A stretch of 64,000 nt of DNA from Candidatus Gastranaerophilales bacterium (GCA_910586855.1 CAJUJH010000001.1:701339-765338); one strand, 5' to 3'; numbered from the stretch's first letter, positions 16,073 through 24,975 are shown. Program-made: numbers and translations. The notes: a model not told the origin generated them from the letters alone.

Positions 16073-17527
16073 ATGAAAGAGATTTCGCAAAATAAAACAG
16101 GTATATTTATAGCCATAATTGCCCTTATCGGGCTTATTTTAAGAGTTTTTGCCTTTATTGATATACCTGATTTATACGGTGATGAAGCCTCCTTAGCTTT
16201 CAATTTATTTGACAGGAGTATTTTGGAGTACTTCATTCCGCTCAATTTTGGTCAGGCGGCACCGCCATTATTTTTAATATTTACAAAATTTTTCACACTT
16301 TTTATAAAGAATTTTGAATATTCTTTAAGGCTGATTCCTTTTGTATCTTCAATTTTGGCTCTTTTCGCTTTTTATTTTTTATCTAAAAAGTTTTTTACAA
16401 AAGATATTTCAATAGCAGCAGCTTTCACCTTATTTTGCCTGAATATCAAGCTGCTTGCTTATTCTGTAGTTTTTAAACAATATGTTTCAGATGTTTTAAT
16501 CTATATTTTAATTCTACTTTCCTATTTTTATCTGGATTTTGATAAAAAAGATAAAAAATTTTATGGGCTTTTAGTTTTTTATGCCCTTTCAATATGGTTT
16601 TCTTTCCCTGCTATGTTTGCTTTTGCAGGAGTTTTTCTTTTAAAATTTATTCAAAGTAAAAATATTAAAAACCTTTTATATGCAGTTCCGTTTATTATAA
16701 GTTTTATTCTGTTTTACATTTTTGAACATCATCTAAATTCCAGCCAAATGCTTCATATTTATTGGACAAACGGATTTATAAATTATAATCTTTCAAATTT
16801 TTCAACTGTTCTAAATTCAATTATTGCCTGGTTTTTCCAGTTTCCTGTTTTAAAAATTTTATTCACCGTTTTATTTATTTTAGGACTTGCTTTTGCTTTA
16901 AAAGATTTTAAATGTGAGAAAAACCAGCTGAAAGTTATCTTGTTTATTATCGCGGTTGCCTTGTCATATTTGCATATATATCCGCTCTTTTCAAGAGTAA
17001 GCCTTTATATTTTGCCGCTTCTTGTAATAATTGGGGCAAGCTTTTTTGAATATATTGATTATTCTTCAAAATTTAAAAAATATGCAGTTTTAATTTTTGC
17101 CTTTTTGATAATCACAGCCTCAATTTTACCGGTTTTAAAGAATTACATTTTTAAATTAAATTATATTGAGCGAATTGAAACCGTTTTGGGTACTTCAAAG
17201 TCTTTAATGAATAATGGGGATATCCTCTATATCCCAATGGAATCAATAAATACGGCGAAATTTTATTTAAGGGAAAAACCCGGGGTTTACAATTTTAAAA
17301 ATGTCAAATTTGAAAATATGGGTGACAAAGATAAAATTTCACTTGATGAATATGTTAAAAGACTCAATAGCTTGGAATCCGGGCATACTTATTATTATAT
17401 TTTCTGCCACCACACAAAAAAACCTCAAATGCTGAATAAACTTTATCTTTGGGCAAAGGATAAAAAAGATTTTAAGATTTATGCTGACAATGTAACTTTT
17501 GATGCTCTGATAATTTTTTCTTTATAA
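16073..17527 (+). CDS. GT39/ArnT-like membrane glycosyltransferase
   Basis: A 484-aa polytopic membrane protein of the GT-C fold (dolichyl-phosphate-mannose-protein mannosyltransferase-like). After the first helix the first extracytoplasmic loop carries the catalytic acidic pair in YGDEASLAF (about residues 40-45), followed by an AAPPLFLI helix, as in ArnT/PMT enzymes that transfer sugars from a polyprenyl-phosphate donor. About 10-11 helices follow and a soluble C-terminal ~100 residues end at the membrane exterior. The acceptor (protein, lipid or glycan) is unknown. The GT2-type gene at 21798 could supply a polyprenyl-sugar donor, but they are not linked. Confidence 0.78.
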   Translation: MKEISQNKTGIFIAIIALIGLILRVFAFIDIPDLYGDEASLAFNLFDRSILEYFIPLNFGQAAPPLFLIFTKFFTLFIKNFEYSLRLIPFVSSILALFAFYFLSKKFFTKDISIAAAFTLFCLNIKLLAYSVVFKQYVSDVLIYILILLSYFYLDFDKKDKKFYGLLVFYALSIWFSFPAMFAFAGVFLLKFIQSKNIKNLLYAVPFIISFILFYIFEHHLNSSQMLHIYWTNGFINYNLSNFSTVLNSIIAWFFQFPVLKILFTVLFILGLAFALKDFKCEKNQLKVILFIIAVALSYLHIYPLFSRVSLYILPLLVIIGASFFEYIDYSSKFKKYAVLIFAFLIITASILPVLKNYIFKLNYIERIETVLGTSKSLMNNGDILYIPMESINTAKFYLREKPGVYNFKNVKFENMGDKDKISLDEYVKRLNSLESGHTYYYIFCHHTKKPQMLNKLYLWAKDKKDFKIYADNVTFDALIIFSL

Positions 17528-17545
17528 TTCCTTCTTGACTTGGAG

Positions 17546-17574
17546 TTGACTTCATACTGTAGAATTTTTATAAA
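17546..17574 (+). promoter_or_regulatory. Sigma70 promoter of the DXS-like gene
   Basis: TTGACT, a 17-bp spacer and TATAAA lie about 25 bp before the ATG at 17599. The short leader carries AAGAAGG as ribosome binding site. Confidence 0.6.
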
Positions 17575-17598
17575 ACGAGTTTAAAGAAGGAAAAAAAT

Positions 17599-19362
17599 AT
17601 GATTTTAGACAAAGTTAATATGCCAAATGATTTAAAAGCTTTATCAGTTGAAGAAATGAACGCGCTGTCAGCCGAAATGCGTGAACTTATTATTAAAAAA
17701 GTAAACACGACAGGAGGACACTTTGGTCCGAACCTTGGAATAGTAGAAGCAACCGTTGCTATGCACTATGTGTTTGATTGTCCAAAGGATAAAATTGTGT
17801 TTGACGTTTCGCACCAATGCTACCCGCACAAAATTTTGACAGGAAGAAAAGAAGGTTTTTTAAACCCTGAAAAATATAATGTTTTCACTGGCTATACAGC
17901 ACCTGAAGAAAGCCCTTGCGACCTTTTTAAGGTGGGGCATACATCCACTTCCGTTAGTTTGGCGGTTGGTGTTGCAAAGGCAAGAGATTTAAGGGGTGGA
18001 AGTGAAAACGTTATAGCTCTTATCGGGGATGGCTCTCTATCAGGCGGAGAAGCCTATGAGGGGCTGAATAATGCGGCTGTTTTAAGCAGTAATATAATAA
18101 TTGTTGTAAACGATAATGATATGTCAATAGCTGAAAACGCGGGCGGATTGTACGATAACCTTAAACTTTTAAGGGAAACCAAGGGCAAAGCTGAATTGAA
18201 TTTCTTTAAATCTTTAGGGTTTGAATATTTCTATGAAGAAAACGGTAATGATGTTGAATCTATGATTAAAGCCTTCAAAAAGGTAAAAGATATAAATAAA
18301 CCTGTTGTATTGCACATAAAGACCCTCAAAGGGTGCGGTTATAAGGAAGCTGAGACTAATAAAGAAGCTTATCACTGGATTTTGCCCGGTGCATTGGATG
18401 AAAAACCATCATCTATACAAGCAAAAACAGAAGATTATAATACATTAACCACAGATTTTATTTTGGCTAAAGCAAAAGAGGATAAGAATATTATTGCAAT
18501 AAGCCCTGCAACCCCCGGAGCATACGGCTTTACAAAAGATTTTAGGGAAAAATTAGGATGCCGGTATACAGATGTCGGCATAGCTGAAGAGCACGCTGTA
18601 GCTTATGCTTCTGCGCTTGCAAAGCAGGGTGCAAAGCCTGTTCTTGCCGTTATGAGCTCTTTTATTCAAAGAACCTATGACCAGCTGTCGCAGGATTTGT
18701 GCTTAAATAATTCGCCGATAACACTTTTAATCTACTGGGGCGCCATCTCAGGTGCAGATTGCACGCATCTTGGCTCCTTTGATATTCCTTTAATCTCAAA
18801 TATCCCAAATATGGTGTATTTAGCGCCTTCAACCAAGGAAGAGTATCTTAAAATGCTTGAATGGTCTGTTAAACAAAATGATTATCCTGTGGGTATAAGG
18901 GTGCCTTTTAATAATTTTGTATCTTCCGGTATGCCTGATAATACTGATTATTCAAAATTAAATAAATTTAAAATGACTCAAAATGGTAGAAAACTTGCTA
19001 TAATTGGCGCTGGGAATTTTTATCATCTTGGATGTGCTGTGGCACAAGCTTTTGAACAAAAAACCGGTATTAAACCAACCGTTATTAACCCGCTGTTTTT
19101 AACAGGAGTTGATAATGAAATGCTTGAAGCCTTAAAAGTAAATCACGATATTGTAATTACACTTGAAGACGGCTGCGTTTCAGGAGGCTTTGGCGAGAAA
19201 GTTTCAAGATATTACGGTAATTCTGGTATGAAAGTCTTGAATTTTGGCTCTGATAAAGAATTTACAGATAGAGTGCCCTTAAATATTCTTTATGAAAAAT
19301 ATCACCTGACACCTGAATTGATTGTGGATGATGTTTTAAAAACCCTGCCTGTAGGGGTATGA
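17599..19362 (+). CDS. Thiamine-diphosphate enzyme, short DXS-like (1-deoxy-D-xylulose-5-phosphate synthase family)
   Basis: A 587-aa transketolase-superfamily enzyme close to DXS, which condenses pyruvate and glyceraldehyde 3-phosphate for isoprenoid synthesis. The ThDP site GDGSLSGGEAYEGLNNA is near residues 150-165, with GGHFGPNLG and VSHQCYPHKILTGR before it; the pyrimidine domain has the catalytic Glu in DVGIAEEHAVAYA; the C-terminal domain starts near 460. It is shorter than classical DXS (620-640 aa) and has YTAPEESPCDLFKVGHTSTS in place of the usual SEYD-GTGHSSTS segment. This matches a DXS-like branch I recall from anaerobic Firmicutes, whose exact reaction is less certain. A canonical dxs may exist elsewhere. 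AAGAAGG precedes the ATG and a hairpin terminator follows. Confidence 0.82.
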   Translation: MILDKVNMPNDLKALSVEEMNALSAEMRELIIKKVNTTGGHFGPNLGIVEATVAMHYVFDCPKDKIVFDVSHQCYPHKILTGRKEGFLNPEKYNVFTGYTAPEESPCDLFKVGHTSTSVSLAVGVAKARDLRGGSENVIALIGDGSLSGGEAYEGLNNAAVLSSNIIIVVNDNDMSIAENAGGLYDNLKLLRETKGKAELNFFKSLGFEYFYEENGNDVESMIKAFKKVKDINKPVVLHIKTLKGCGYKEAETNKEAYHWILPGALDEKPSSIQAKTEDYNTLTTDFILAKAKEDKNIIAISPATPGAYGFTKDFREKLGCRYTDVGIAEEHAVAYASALAKQGAKPVLAVMSSFIQRTYDQLSQDLCLNNSPITLLIYWGAISGADCTHLGSFDIPLISNIPNMVYLAPSTKEEYLKMLEWSVKQNDYPVGIRVPFNNFVSSGMPDNTDYSKLNKFKMTQNGRKLAIIGAGNFYHLGCAVAQAFEQKTGIKPTVINPLFLTGVDNEMLEALKVNHDIVITLEDGCVSGGFGEKVSRYYGNSGMKVLNFGSDKEFTDRVPLNILYEKYHLTPELIVDDVLKTLPVGV

Positions 19363-19412
19363 TTTTGCCTGTATTGAAAATTGTTTAAGTTTTTATCCTA
19401 ATTTTGAATTTT

Positions 19413-19445
19413 AAAAGCCTCTTTTAAATATAAAGAGGCTTTATT
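19413..19445 (+). terminator. Intrinsic terminator after the DXS-like gene
   Basis: AAGCCTCTTT, loop AAATAT, then AAAGAGGCTT and a T-rich tail. Confidence 0.8.
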
Positions 19446-19468
19446 ATAATCATGATTCAAATTTTAAT

Positions 19469-19639
19469 ATGTTTTTGACTTTATTTCTTTCTGAAACTGT
19501 TGCATTTAATACAAAAACCTATAAGTTTCACAAATTATACTGCCAGTGGGCTAAAAAATGCACAGTAAATTGTATAACAATTGAGAAAAGAGAGGTAGTA
19601 AAACGTGGCGGTATACCATGTAAAGTTTGCGGCGGGTAG
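19469..19639 (+). CDS. Cys-rich 56-aa putative zinc-binding protein, possibly a fragment
   Basis: A short reading frame starting at ATG 19469. The first ~12 residues are hydrophobic (MFLTLFLSETVAF), followed by NTKTYKFHKLYCQWAKKC and, at the end, GGIPCKVCGG. The pattern N-x-K-x-Y/H-x3-C, C-x3-C, PCKxCGG is known from small C-terminal domains attached to bacterial secreted nucleases and from short stand-alone proteins, presumably binding zinc. No Shine-Dalgarno is seen, and the hydrophobic N-terminus is short for a signal peptide, so it may be an eroded remnant. The conserved Cys/His spacing argues that the frame is or was coding. Confidence 0.5.
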   Translation: MFLTLFLSETVAFNTKTYKFHKLYCQWAKKCTVNCITIEKREVVKRGGIPCKVCGG

Positions 19640-19745
19640 TCTTACGGCTTTTTAATTTTAGTAAACTCAGCTGAGCAAAAAAGTGATTAAATGTTACGTT
19701 TTTGCGAATGGGGAAGAATCCTTTATGGTGAGAATCCCTCCTAAT

Positions 19746-19771
19746 AAAAAACTCCTGCTTTTAGGAGTTTA
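19746..19771 (-). terminator. Intrinsic terminator after tRNA-Arg
   Basis: On the minus strand AAACTCCT, a 6-nt loop, AGGAGTTT and a T run lie directly behind the encoded CCA of the tRNA. Confidence 0.8.
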
Positions 19772-19773
19772 AA

Positions 19774-19850
19774 TGGCGCGCCTGGAGGGATTCGAACCCC
19801 CGACCTTTTGGTTCGTAGCCAAACACTCTATCCAGCTGAGCTACAGGCGC
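19774..19850 (-). tRNA. tRNA-Arg (anticodon ACG)
   Basis: A complete cloverleaf on the minus strand, 77 nt with encoded 3' CCA. The acceptor stem GCGCCTG pairs with CAGGCGC, discriminator G. The D arm reads AGCTCAGCTGGATAGAG, the anticodon stem-loop TTTGG-CTACGAA-CCAAA, and the T arm GGGGG-TTCGAAT-CCCTC. Anticodon ACG, probably edited to ICG by TadA, decodes CGU/CGC/CGA Arg codons. A hairpin terminator follows. Confidence 0.97.
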
Positions 19851-19937
19851 AGGTAATATTGATTTTTAAATTTGACTTGTATCTCAGCTAAATAGAATGT
19901 TTGTGCTAAACAATTTATTTATTTTGCAAACCAACAA

Positions 19938-19957
19938 GTTATTTTGCTAGCTGAGCT
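19938..19957 (-). repeat. Partial copy of the tRNA-Arg 5' end
   Basis: AGCTGAGCTGCAGGTAC on the plus strand closely repeats the tRNA segment AGCTGAGCTACAGGCGCAGGTA at 19834-19855, about 105 bp away. Flanks diverge quickly. It covers only the D arm and acceptor 5' strand and cannot fold as a tRNA. Confidence 0.45.
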
Positions 19958-20024
19958 GCAGGTACAAATATTATTTAATTTTCAATAATTGGATTCTATC
20001 ATAAACAAATTAAAAATACAAAAG

Positions 20025-21710
20025 CTATTTACTTCTTAATTGTTTTGCAATATTCTCACTGTTTTGAACCAGTTTTTGGTAAAATTTAGCTTCTTCCTTG
20101 TTTCCTGTTTCATCCGCTATCATTGCAGCTTGTTTTTTATAAGATAATTCTTCAGGTGCAAGTTCTATTGCTTCTTTTATAAACAAAAATGCATCGTTGT
20201 GATTTTCAGCCAAGTTATAGGCTCTTGAAATCTGTGCATAATATTTTGCCTTTGTCGGGTTTAAATTCAAAGCAATAGTTAAATGTTCAATGGCATCATT
20301 TGGATTTGCAAGGTCATTTAAAATAAGTCCCATAAAATAGAATGCCTCTGCATTGTTTTTATCCAGCTGAATAAGTTTTGAAAGCTCATTTAGGGCTTTA
20401 CCGTACTCTTTTTGCCTGTAGTATATTCTTGCAAGCGAATTATATGCGCTTGGGCAATTTGGATAATTTGTTATAAAATCATCTGCGTATTTTAAAGCCT
20501 CATCATAATCTTTATCATCAATTAAAATATCTACAATCTCTGATAAAAAACTAAATGAATCAGGGTATGCTTTTAAGCCGTCTTTATATATTTCAACAGC
20601 TTTTTTATAAAGTTTTAGTTCCTTATAAATTTCCCCCAATGAAGAGTATAATAATGGGTTATCTTTATCTGTTTCATAAAGTTTTTCAAGATTTAATTTA
20701 GCTTCAATGATGTTGCCTTTTTTAAATTCAAGCATATTCTTTAATACTTGAGCTTTGTTGTAAATGGCAGAATGCGGCTCAATCATATCTAAATTTAAAA
20801 TAGCATTCTTGGTATCATTTTTCTTTGAATATATCCATCCTAAAATAAAATAATGCTCGTCAATAGTATCTGCGTAAGGTGTTGCGTTTGCTAATATACT
20901 TAAAGACCTTAAGATTGCAATTTGTGCTTCATTTAGCCAGTTAATGTCACAATATGCTTTTGCAAGTTCAAAATAATAATTGTTAACTTTTGTTTTATCG
21001 TATTTTATTGCCTTTAAAAAATTATCTATAGCTTTTGTGTGTTCATTTTTTTTATTGAAAATAAGCCCCAGATAATAATAAGCTTTGGGATTGTTTTCAG
21101 CCTGAACTACACACTCAAATAATTCTTTAGCGTAATCATAATCCTGTTTTTTAAAGCATAAAATTCCTAAATCAAGCTTTGCATTAATATTGTTGGAATC
21201 TGTTTTAATAATGTCTTCTAAAAGTTCATATTTATTTTCAGGCTCTGTTTTTGAAACTATATACATAATTTCTTCATTATGCAAAGCCTCATCATCAAGG
21301 CTGTTATAAAGTTCTTTTATTTCATCAAAAAGATTTAGTTTGAATAATACCTTAAAGTAATTTATATAATTTTCAACACTTTTTGATTTTTTACATAAAT
21401 TTTTTGCAATCTCAAGCGCCCTTGTATAGTTTTGCAAAACAAAGTAAATCTCGCACAATTGATGCAAGCTATGAACATGGGAATTATCTTTATCTAAAAC
21501 TTTTTCATACTGTTCAATTGCTCTTTCATAATTTTTAAGCAAAATATAGAGGTCGCCTATTTGTGCTATTATCTCAATATTTTTATCGCCGATATCATCG
21601 CAGGATAATGCCTTATAGAGCATTTCAACAGCTTCTTTATACAGTTTTAAATTCTTTAACTCAAAAGATTTTCTTATATAGTAAATTGAACTTTCGGTAT
21701 TCTCCATCAT
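20025..21710 (-). CDS. Large TPR-repeat protein
   Basis: A 561-aa protein built almost entirely of about 14 tetratricopeptide repeats (for example YKEAVEMLYKALSCDD, YERAIEQYEKVLDKD, YDYAKELFECVVQA). It has no signal peptide and no catalytic domain. TPR solenoids act as protein-protein scaffolds; the partner is unknown. It is divergent from a GT2 glycosyltransferase with overlapping promoter regions. The start has no Shine-Dalgarno, and TATAAT ends 7 bp before the first ATG of an ATG-ATG pair. Confidence 0.85.
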   Translation of the reverse strand: MMENTESSIYYIRKSFELKNLKLYKEAVEMLYKALSCDDIGDKNIEIIAQIGDLYILLKNYERAIEQYEKVLDKDNSHVHSLHQLCEIYFVLQNYTRALEIAKNLCKKSKSVENYINYFKVLFKLNLFDEIKELYNSLDDEALHNEEIMYIVSKTEPENKYELLEDIIKTDSNNINAKLDLGILCFKKQDYDYAKELFECVVQAENNPKAYYYLGLIFNKKNEHTKAIDNFLKAIKYDKTKVNNYYFELAKAYCDINWLNEAQIAILRSLSILANATPYADTIDEHYFILGWIYSKKNDTKNAILNLDMIEPHSAIYNKAQVLKNMLEFKKGNIIEAKLNLEKLYETDKDNPLLYSSLGEIYKELKLYKKAVEIYKDGLKAYPDSFSFLSEIVDILIDDKDYDEALKYADDFITNYPNCPSAYNSLARIYYRQKEYGKALNELSKLIQLDKNNAEAFYFMGLILNDLANPNDAIEHLTIALNLNPTKAKYYAQISRAYNLAENHNDAFLFIKEAIELAPEELSYKKQAAMIADETGNKEEAKFYQKLVQNSENIAKQLRSK

Positions 21711-21717
21711 AAGATTA

Positions 21718-21745
21718 ATTATATATTTTATTTACATATTTGCAA
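21718..21745 (-). promoter_or_regulatory. Sigma70 promoter of the TPR gene, leaderless type
   Basis: TTGCAA, a 16-bp spacer and TATAAT on the minus strand, ending 7 bp before ATG 21710. Confidence 0.65.
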
Positions 21746-21760
21746 AGTTTTTTAAACATT

Positions 21761-21790
21761 TTGCTATTAGATGCACAGGTAGTGTACTAT
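21761..21790 (+). promoter_or_regulatory. Sigma70 promoter of the GT2 gene, leaderless type
   Basis: TTGCTA, an 18-bp spacer and TACTAT ending 7 bp before ATG 21798. It faces away from the TPR-gene promoter in the same 87-bp gap. Confidence 0.6.
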
Positions 21791-21797
21791 TATTTTT

Positions 21798-22595
21798 ATG
21801 ATAAACGGAAAGAAAATTGTTGTAATAATGCCTGCATATAATGCAGAAAAGACGCTTGAGATTACCTATAATGAAATTTATAAAGATTTTGTAGATAAGG
21901 TAATTTTAGTTGATGATAATTCTTTGGATAATACAAAAGATGTCTCTAAAAAACTTAATATCACAACTATTGTGCATAATGAAAACAAAGGATACGGGGG
22001 AAACCAAAAATCTTGCTATACAGCAGCCCTAAAGGAAGATGCCGACATTGTTATAATGCTGCATCCTGATTATCAATATACGCCAAAGCTAATTCCTGCA
22101 ATGGCATCAATGATTGCATTTAATGAATATGATGCTGTGATAGCATCCCGTATGTTAAATAACGGTGCACTTAAGGGCGGTATGCCATTATATAAATTCT
22201 GTGCTAATAAATTTTTAACATTTTTCCAGAATTTCTTTTTGGGGCAAAAATTATCTGAATACCATACAGGTTTTAGAGCGTTTTCTAAAGAGATTCTTGA
22301 AAATCTGCCTTTAGCAGAATGTGATGACGATTTTATTTTTGATAATGAAATGCTTGCACTTATTTATTATTACGGCTATTCAATAGGTGAAATCTCCTGT
22401 CCTACAAAGTATTTTCCTGAAGCAAGCTCAATTAATTTCAGACGCTCAACAAAATATGGCTTTGGAGTATTAGGCGTTAGTATAAAATACTTCCTTGCGC
22501 GTCTTGGACTATATAAAACAAAAATCTTTAAACGCGGTGCTAAAAAGCTTGATATAAATTCAAAGCTTGAATATTATCATTTGGCTGATAAATAA
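21798..22595 (+). CDS. Family 2 glycosyltransferase (DPM1-like)
   Basis: A 265-aa GT-A fold transferase related to polyprenyl-phosphate mannose/glucose synthases. The nucleotide-sugar site begins VVIMPAYNAEKTLE (residues 7-20), with VDDNS (about 42-46), ENKGYGGNQKS and the metal-binding segment MLHPDYQY (for DADxQ). LSEYHTGFRAFSKEIL and the acceptor motif DDDFIFDNEML follow. The C-terminus lacks long membrane helices, so it probably works at the inner face of the membrane. The donor sugar cannot be read. It converges on the GGDEF/HD-GYP gene with an 11-bp gap. Confidence 0.87.
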   Translation: MINGKKIVVIMPAYNAEKTLEITYNEIYKDFVDKVILVDDNSLDNTKDVSKKLNITTIVHNENKGYGGNQKSCYTAALKEDADIVIMLHPDYQYTPKLIPAMASMIAFNEYDAVIASRMLNNGALKGGMPLYKFCANKFLTFFQNFFLGQKLSEYHTGFRAFSKEILENLPLAECDDDFIFDNEMLALIYYYGYSIGEISCPTKYFPEASSINFRRSTKYGFGVLGVSIKYFLARLGLYKTKIFKRGAKKLDINSKLEYYHLADK

Positions 22596-22605
22596 AAGTT
22601 TTTCT

Positions 22606-24468
22606 TTACACTTCTGTTGATAATGACGGAGCAATAACAATAAATTGTCTTACAAGTTCTTTATCCCACTGGACGCCTGCACCAAGTTTTAAAATTTCAC
22701 AAGCTTTTTCAACCCCAAGACCTTTTCTGTATGGTCTATCTGAAACAAGTGCGTGGTATGCATCTGCTATAGAGACAATTCTGGCTGATAGCGGAATTTC
22801 ATCTCCTTTTAAGCCAAAAGGATATCCTGTGCCGTCATAATGTTCATGGTGAAATTTAACCATAGGGATTAAATCTCTCAATGATTCATTTGGAGCAAGA
22901 ACCTTTTCAGCCCCGATTACAGGGTGCTGCTTCATAATTTCCCATTCATCATCGGTTAGCATACTTGGCTTTTTAAGTACGTTTTCAGGAATACCGATTT
23001 TGCCAATATCATGGAGTAAGGCTCCAAGTTTAATACGTTCTACTTCAGCTTCAGGAAGCCTTAATGCTCTTGCAAGTGCTTCAGAGTATCTTGAAACAAA
23101 TGTTGAATGACCTTTTGTATATGGGTCTTTGGCATCAATTGTACTTGCTAAAGATGTTACAACATCAAGAAGATGTTTATTGGAAATAATTTTTTCATTG
23201 TGGAATTTGCTTATTAATTCTTCTTCAAAATCCACACCTATTTCAGCATGTTTTTTGGTTAAAACTTCTGCAAAACATTTAAGAGCTTCATCATCCCAGA
23301 AATTATAATCTTCACTTGTAACAACAATGCAGTTGCCTGATTCATAAGATTTGCTCTTTGAAATATACATAGCCTGCTCTGCTAAAACAAGAAGTTTTTC
23401 CTGATTCTTTGAAGCCAGAGGATAAGCTGCAATGCCGGCGCTTACCTTAATTGGACCGACAGCGTCTACAATAACGCAAGATAGCGTATAAGATAAATAT
23501 TCTGCTATGTATTTAGCTTCTTCTAAAGGAGTATTTGGCATTAATACTGCAATCTCATCTCCGCCATATCTTCCTGCAAAGTCTGTATTTCTAATGCTTT
23601 GTTTGATTTTATGAGCTACCGTTTTAATGATTTCATCGCCTTTAGCATGCCCTAGTTCTCTGTTTGTTTGAGAAATGTTTGAAATATCAAATATGCAGAT
23701 TGATAATTGAGAATTTGCTTGTTCGGCAAGATGTATTTGTTTGGATAATTCTTCCTGCAAGTGTTTGTGGTTTGCAAGTCCTGTTAAAGTATCCGTATCT
23801 GAATTTTTCTCAACCATCTCAAGTAAGTTAATATTTTGTGCAAATAATCCTACAGAGTTTCCAATAAATTGATAAAGCTCAGTATACATATCAGCCCGTG
23901 TATCACCCACGGCAAATACTCCAAGGCACTCATCCGCAGTAATCAGCGGGAATAAAAGCATTGCTGAATTATTTAAATATGAAGCGCTTAAAAAGCTTAT
24001 ATCCTGGGCCCTCTGCATTTTTTTGCTTTGAATACATTTTACAATGGGATTTTCAGTATCTGTAAGCATTATTTTGCTTGAATATGTTGAGCCTACTTTA
24101 TCTATTAGTTTTATATTTACACATTTGGATTGTTTATTGATTAAACCAAGAGCTGAACAATTTATCTGCATTCTTGTAGAAAGTATATTATGGATTGAAT
24201 AAAAAAGCTGCCCAAGTTCGTTTTTGCTCAAGAATGCTTCATTTATATACTTTAAAATTTCCTGATAATTTATATTTAGCTGCTTTGCATAATTTTGGCT
24301 TGAATAACCTCCATAAAGTCTGTTTGCACTTGTTCTTACATGGCTTTGGACTTTTGGATTAATGGGGTTAGAAAATACGGAATTAATCTTAACTTCATTC
24401 CTACTTTCTTCTTTATTTGACCTTTTATTGCTAGCAGGTTTCTTTTCTTCTGACTTCTCGAAACTCAC
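22606..24468 (-). CDS. GAF-like/GGDEF/HD-GYP cyclic-di-GMP enzyme
   Basis: A 620-aa cytosolic regulator of c-di-GMP. A Lys/Glu/Asn-rich N-terminus (1-60) is followed by a GAF-like sensor (about 65-215), a GGDEF diguanylate cyclase domain (about 222-385; GGDEI at 302-306, with an RNTD I-site at 293-296) and an HD-GYP phosphodiesterase domain (about 430-610; HD at 486-487, HHEHYDGTGYP at 540-550). Both catalytic signatures look intact, so the protein could synthesise and degrade c-di-GMP, with the sensor choosing between them. The start is GTG or nearby; AGG lies close upstream. It is transcribed alone. Confidence 0.93.
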   Translation of the reverse strand: MSFEKSEEKKPASNKRSNKEESRNEVKINSVFSNPINPKVQSHVRTSANRLYGGYSSQNYAKQLNINYQEILKYINEAFLSKNELGQLFYSIHNILSTRMQINCSALGLINKQSKCVNIKLIDKVGSTYSSKIMLTDTENPIVKCIQSKKMQRAQDISFLSASYLNNSAMLLFPLITADECLGVFAVGDTRADMYTELYQFIGNSVGLFAQNINLLEMVEKNSDTDTLTGLANHKHLQEELSKQIHLAEQANSQLSICIFDISNISQTNRELGHAKGDEIIKTVAHKIKQSIRNTDFAGRYGGDEIAVLMPNTPLEEAKYIAEYLSYTLSCVIVDAVGPIKVSAGIAAYPLASKNQEKLLVLAEQAMYISKSKSYESGNCIVVTSEDYNFWDDEALKCFAEVLTKKHAEIGVDFEEELISKFHNEKIISNKHLLDVVTSLASTIDAKDPYTKGHSTFVSRYSEALARALRLPEAEVERIKLGALLHDIGKIGIPENVLKKPSMLTDDEWEIMKQHPVIGAEKVLAPNESLRDLIPMVKFHHEHYDGTGYPFGLKGDEIPLSARIVSIADAYHALVSDRPYRKGLGVEKACEILKLGAGVQWDKELVRQFIVIAPSLSTEV

Positions 24469-24620
24469 TTTTCCTATTAAACCTTCTAAAATAGTTTTTG
24501 ATTTTCACACTTGTATATTTTAAGTACAGACAAAATAAAATATTGACAATTTTTTAAACTTTTGTTACAAAGTCTTATTATTTTTTTACAAAATTATCTT
24601 ATAATGGGTATTCCATACAG

Positions 24621-24914
24621 CTAAATTATATTCTTTTTGGGTTTAATTAGCAAGCATTTTTGGGATGATTTTTCTCCGTTCAAAATTGAAATATTGCTTT
24701 TTGGCACATTAAAGATTTCTGAAAGATACTCTATTATCGCCTTATTTGCCTTGCCATCCACTGCGGGTTTATTTATTTTTATTTTTAAAATGTTTCCTGA
24801 TTCATCATCCAGAAATTCAAAACTGTTTTTCTTAGAATTAGCCGAGACTTTTATTTTTAGTCTAAAGCCTTCTGTTTCTTTTTGAATCAGATTTTTTAAT
24901 TCTTCAATATCCAT
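24621..24914 (-). CDS. DUF167/YggU-family protein
   Basis: A 97-aa protein with the DUF167 signature: RLKIKVSANSKKN near residue 18, then KINKPAVDGKANKAIIEYLS and a strand-rich end (SILNGEKSSQKCLLI). The family is widespread, small and cytosolic, and its role is not settled. It is divergent from rel. TAGAAT ends 7 bp before its ATG, so it may be leaderless. Confidence 0.88.
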   Translation of the reverse strand: MDIEELKNLIQKETEGFRLKIKVSANSKKNSFEFLDDESGNILKIKINKPAVDGKANKAIIEYLSEIFNVPKSNISILNGEKSSQKCLLIKPKKNII

Positions 24915-24921
24915 CCTGAAT

Positions 24922-24927
24922 ATTCTA
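24922..24927 (-). promoter_or_regulatory. -10 box of the DUF167 gene
   Basis: TAGAAT on the minus strand ends 7 bp before ATG 24914; a weak CAGG touches the start. Confidence 0.35.
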
Positions 24928-24941
24928 ATATAAATAACAGA

Positions 24942-24969
24942 TTGAAATATCCTAAAAAAGATGTAAAAT
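24942..24969 (+). promoter_or_regulatory. Sigma70 promoter of rel, leaderless type
   Basis: TTGAAA, a 16-bp spacer and TAAAAT ending 6 bp before ATG 24976. No Shine-Dalgarno is possible in this space. Confidence 0.65.
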
Positions 24970-24975
24970 TAAGCT

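Noticed and set aside
19938..19957. A second tRNA gene next to tRNA-Arg
   Set aside because: Only the 5' arm region is similar; no anticodon arm, T arm or pairing acceptor strand follows.
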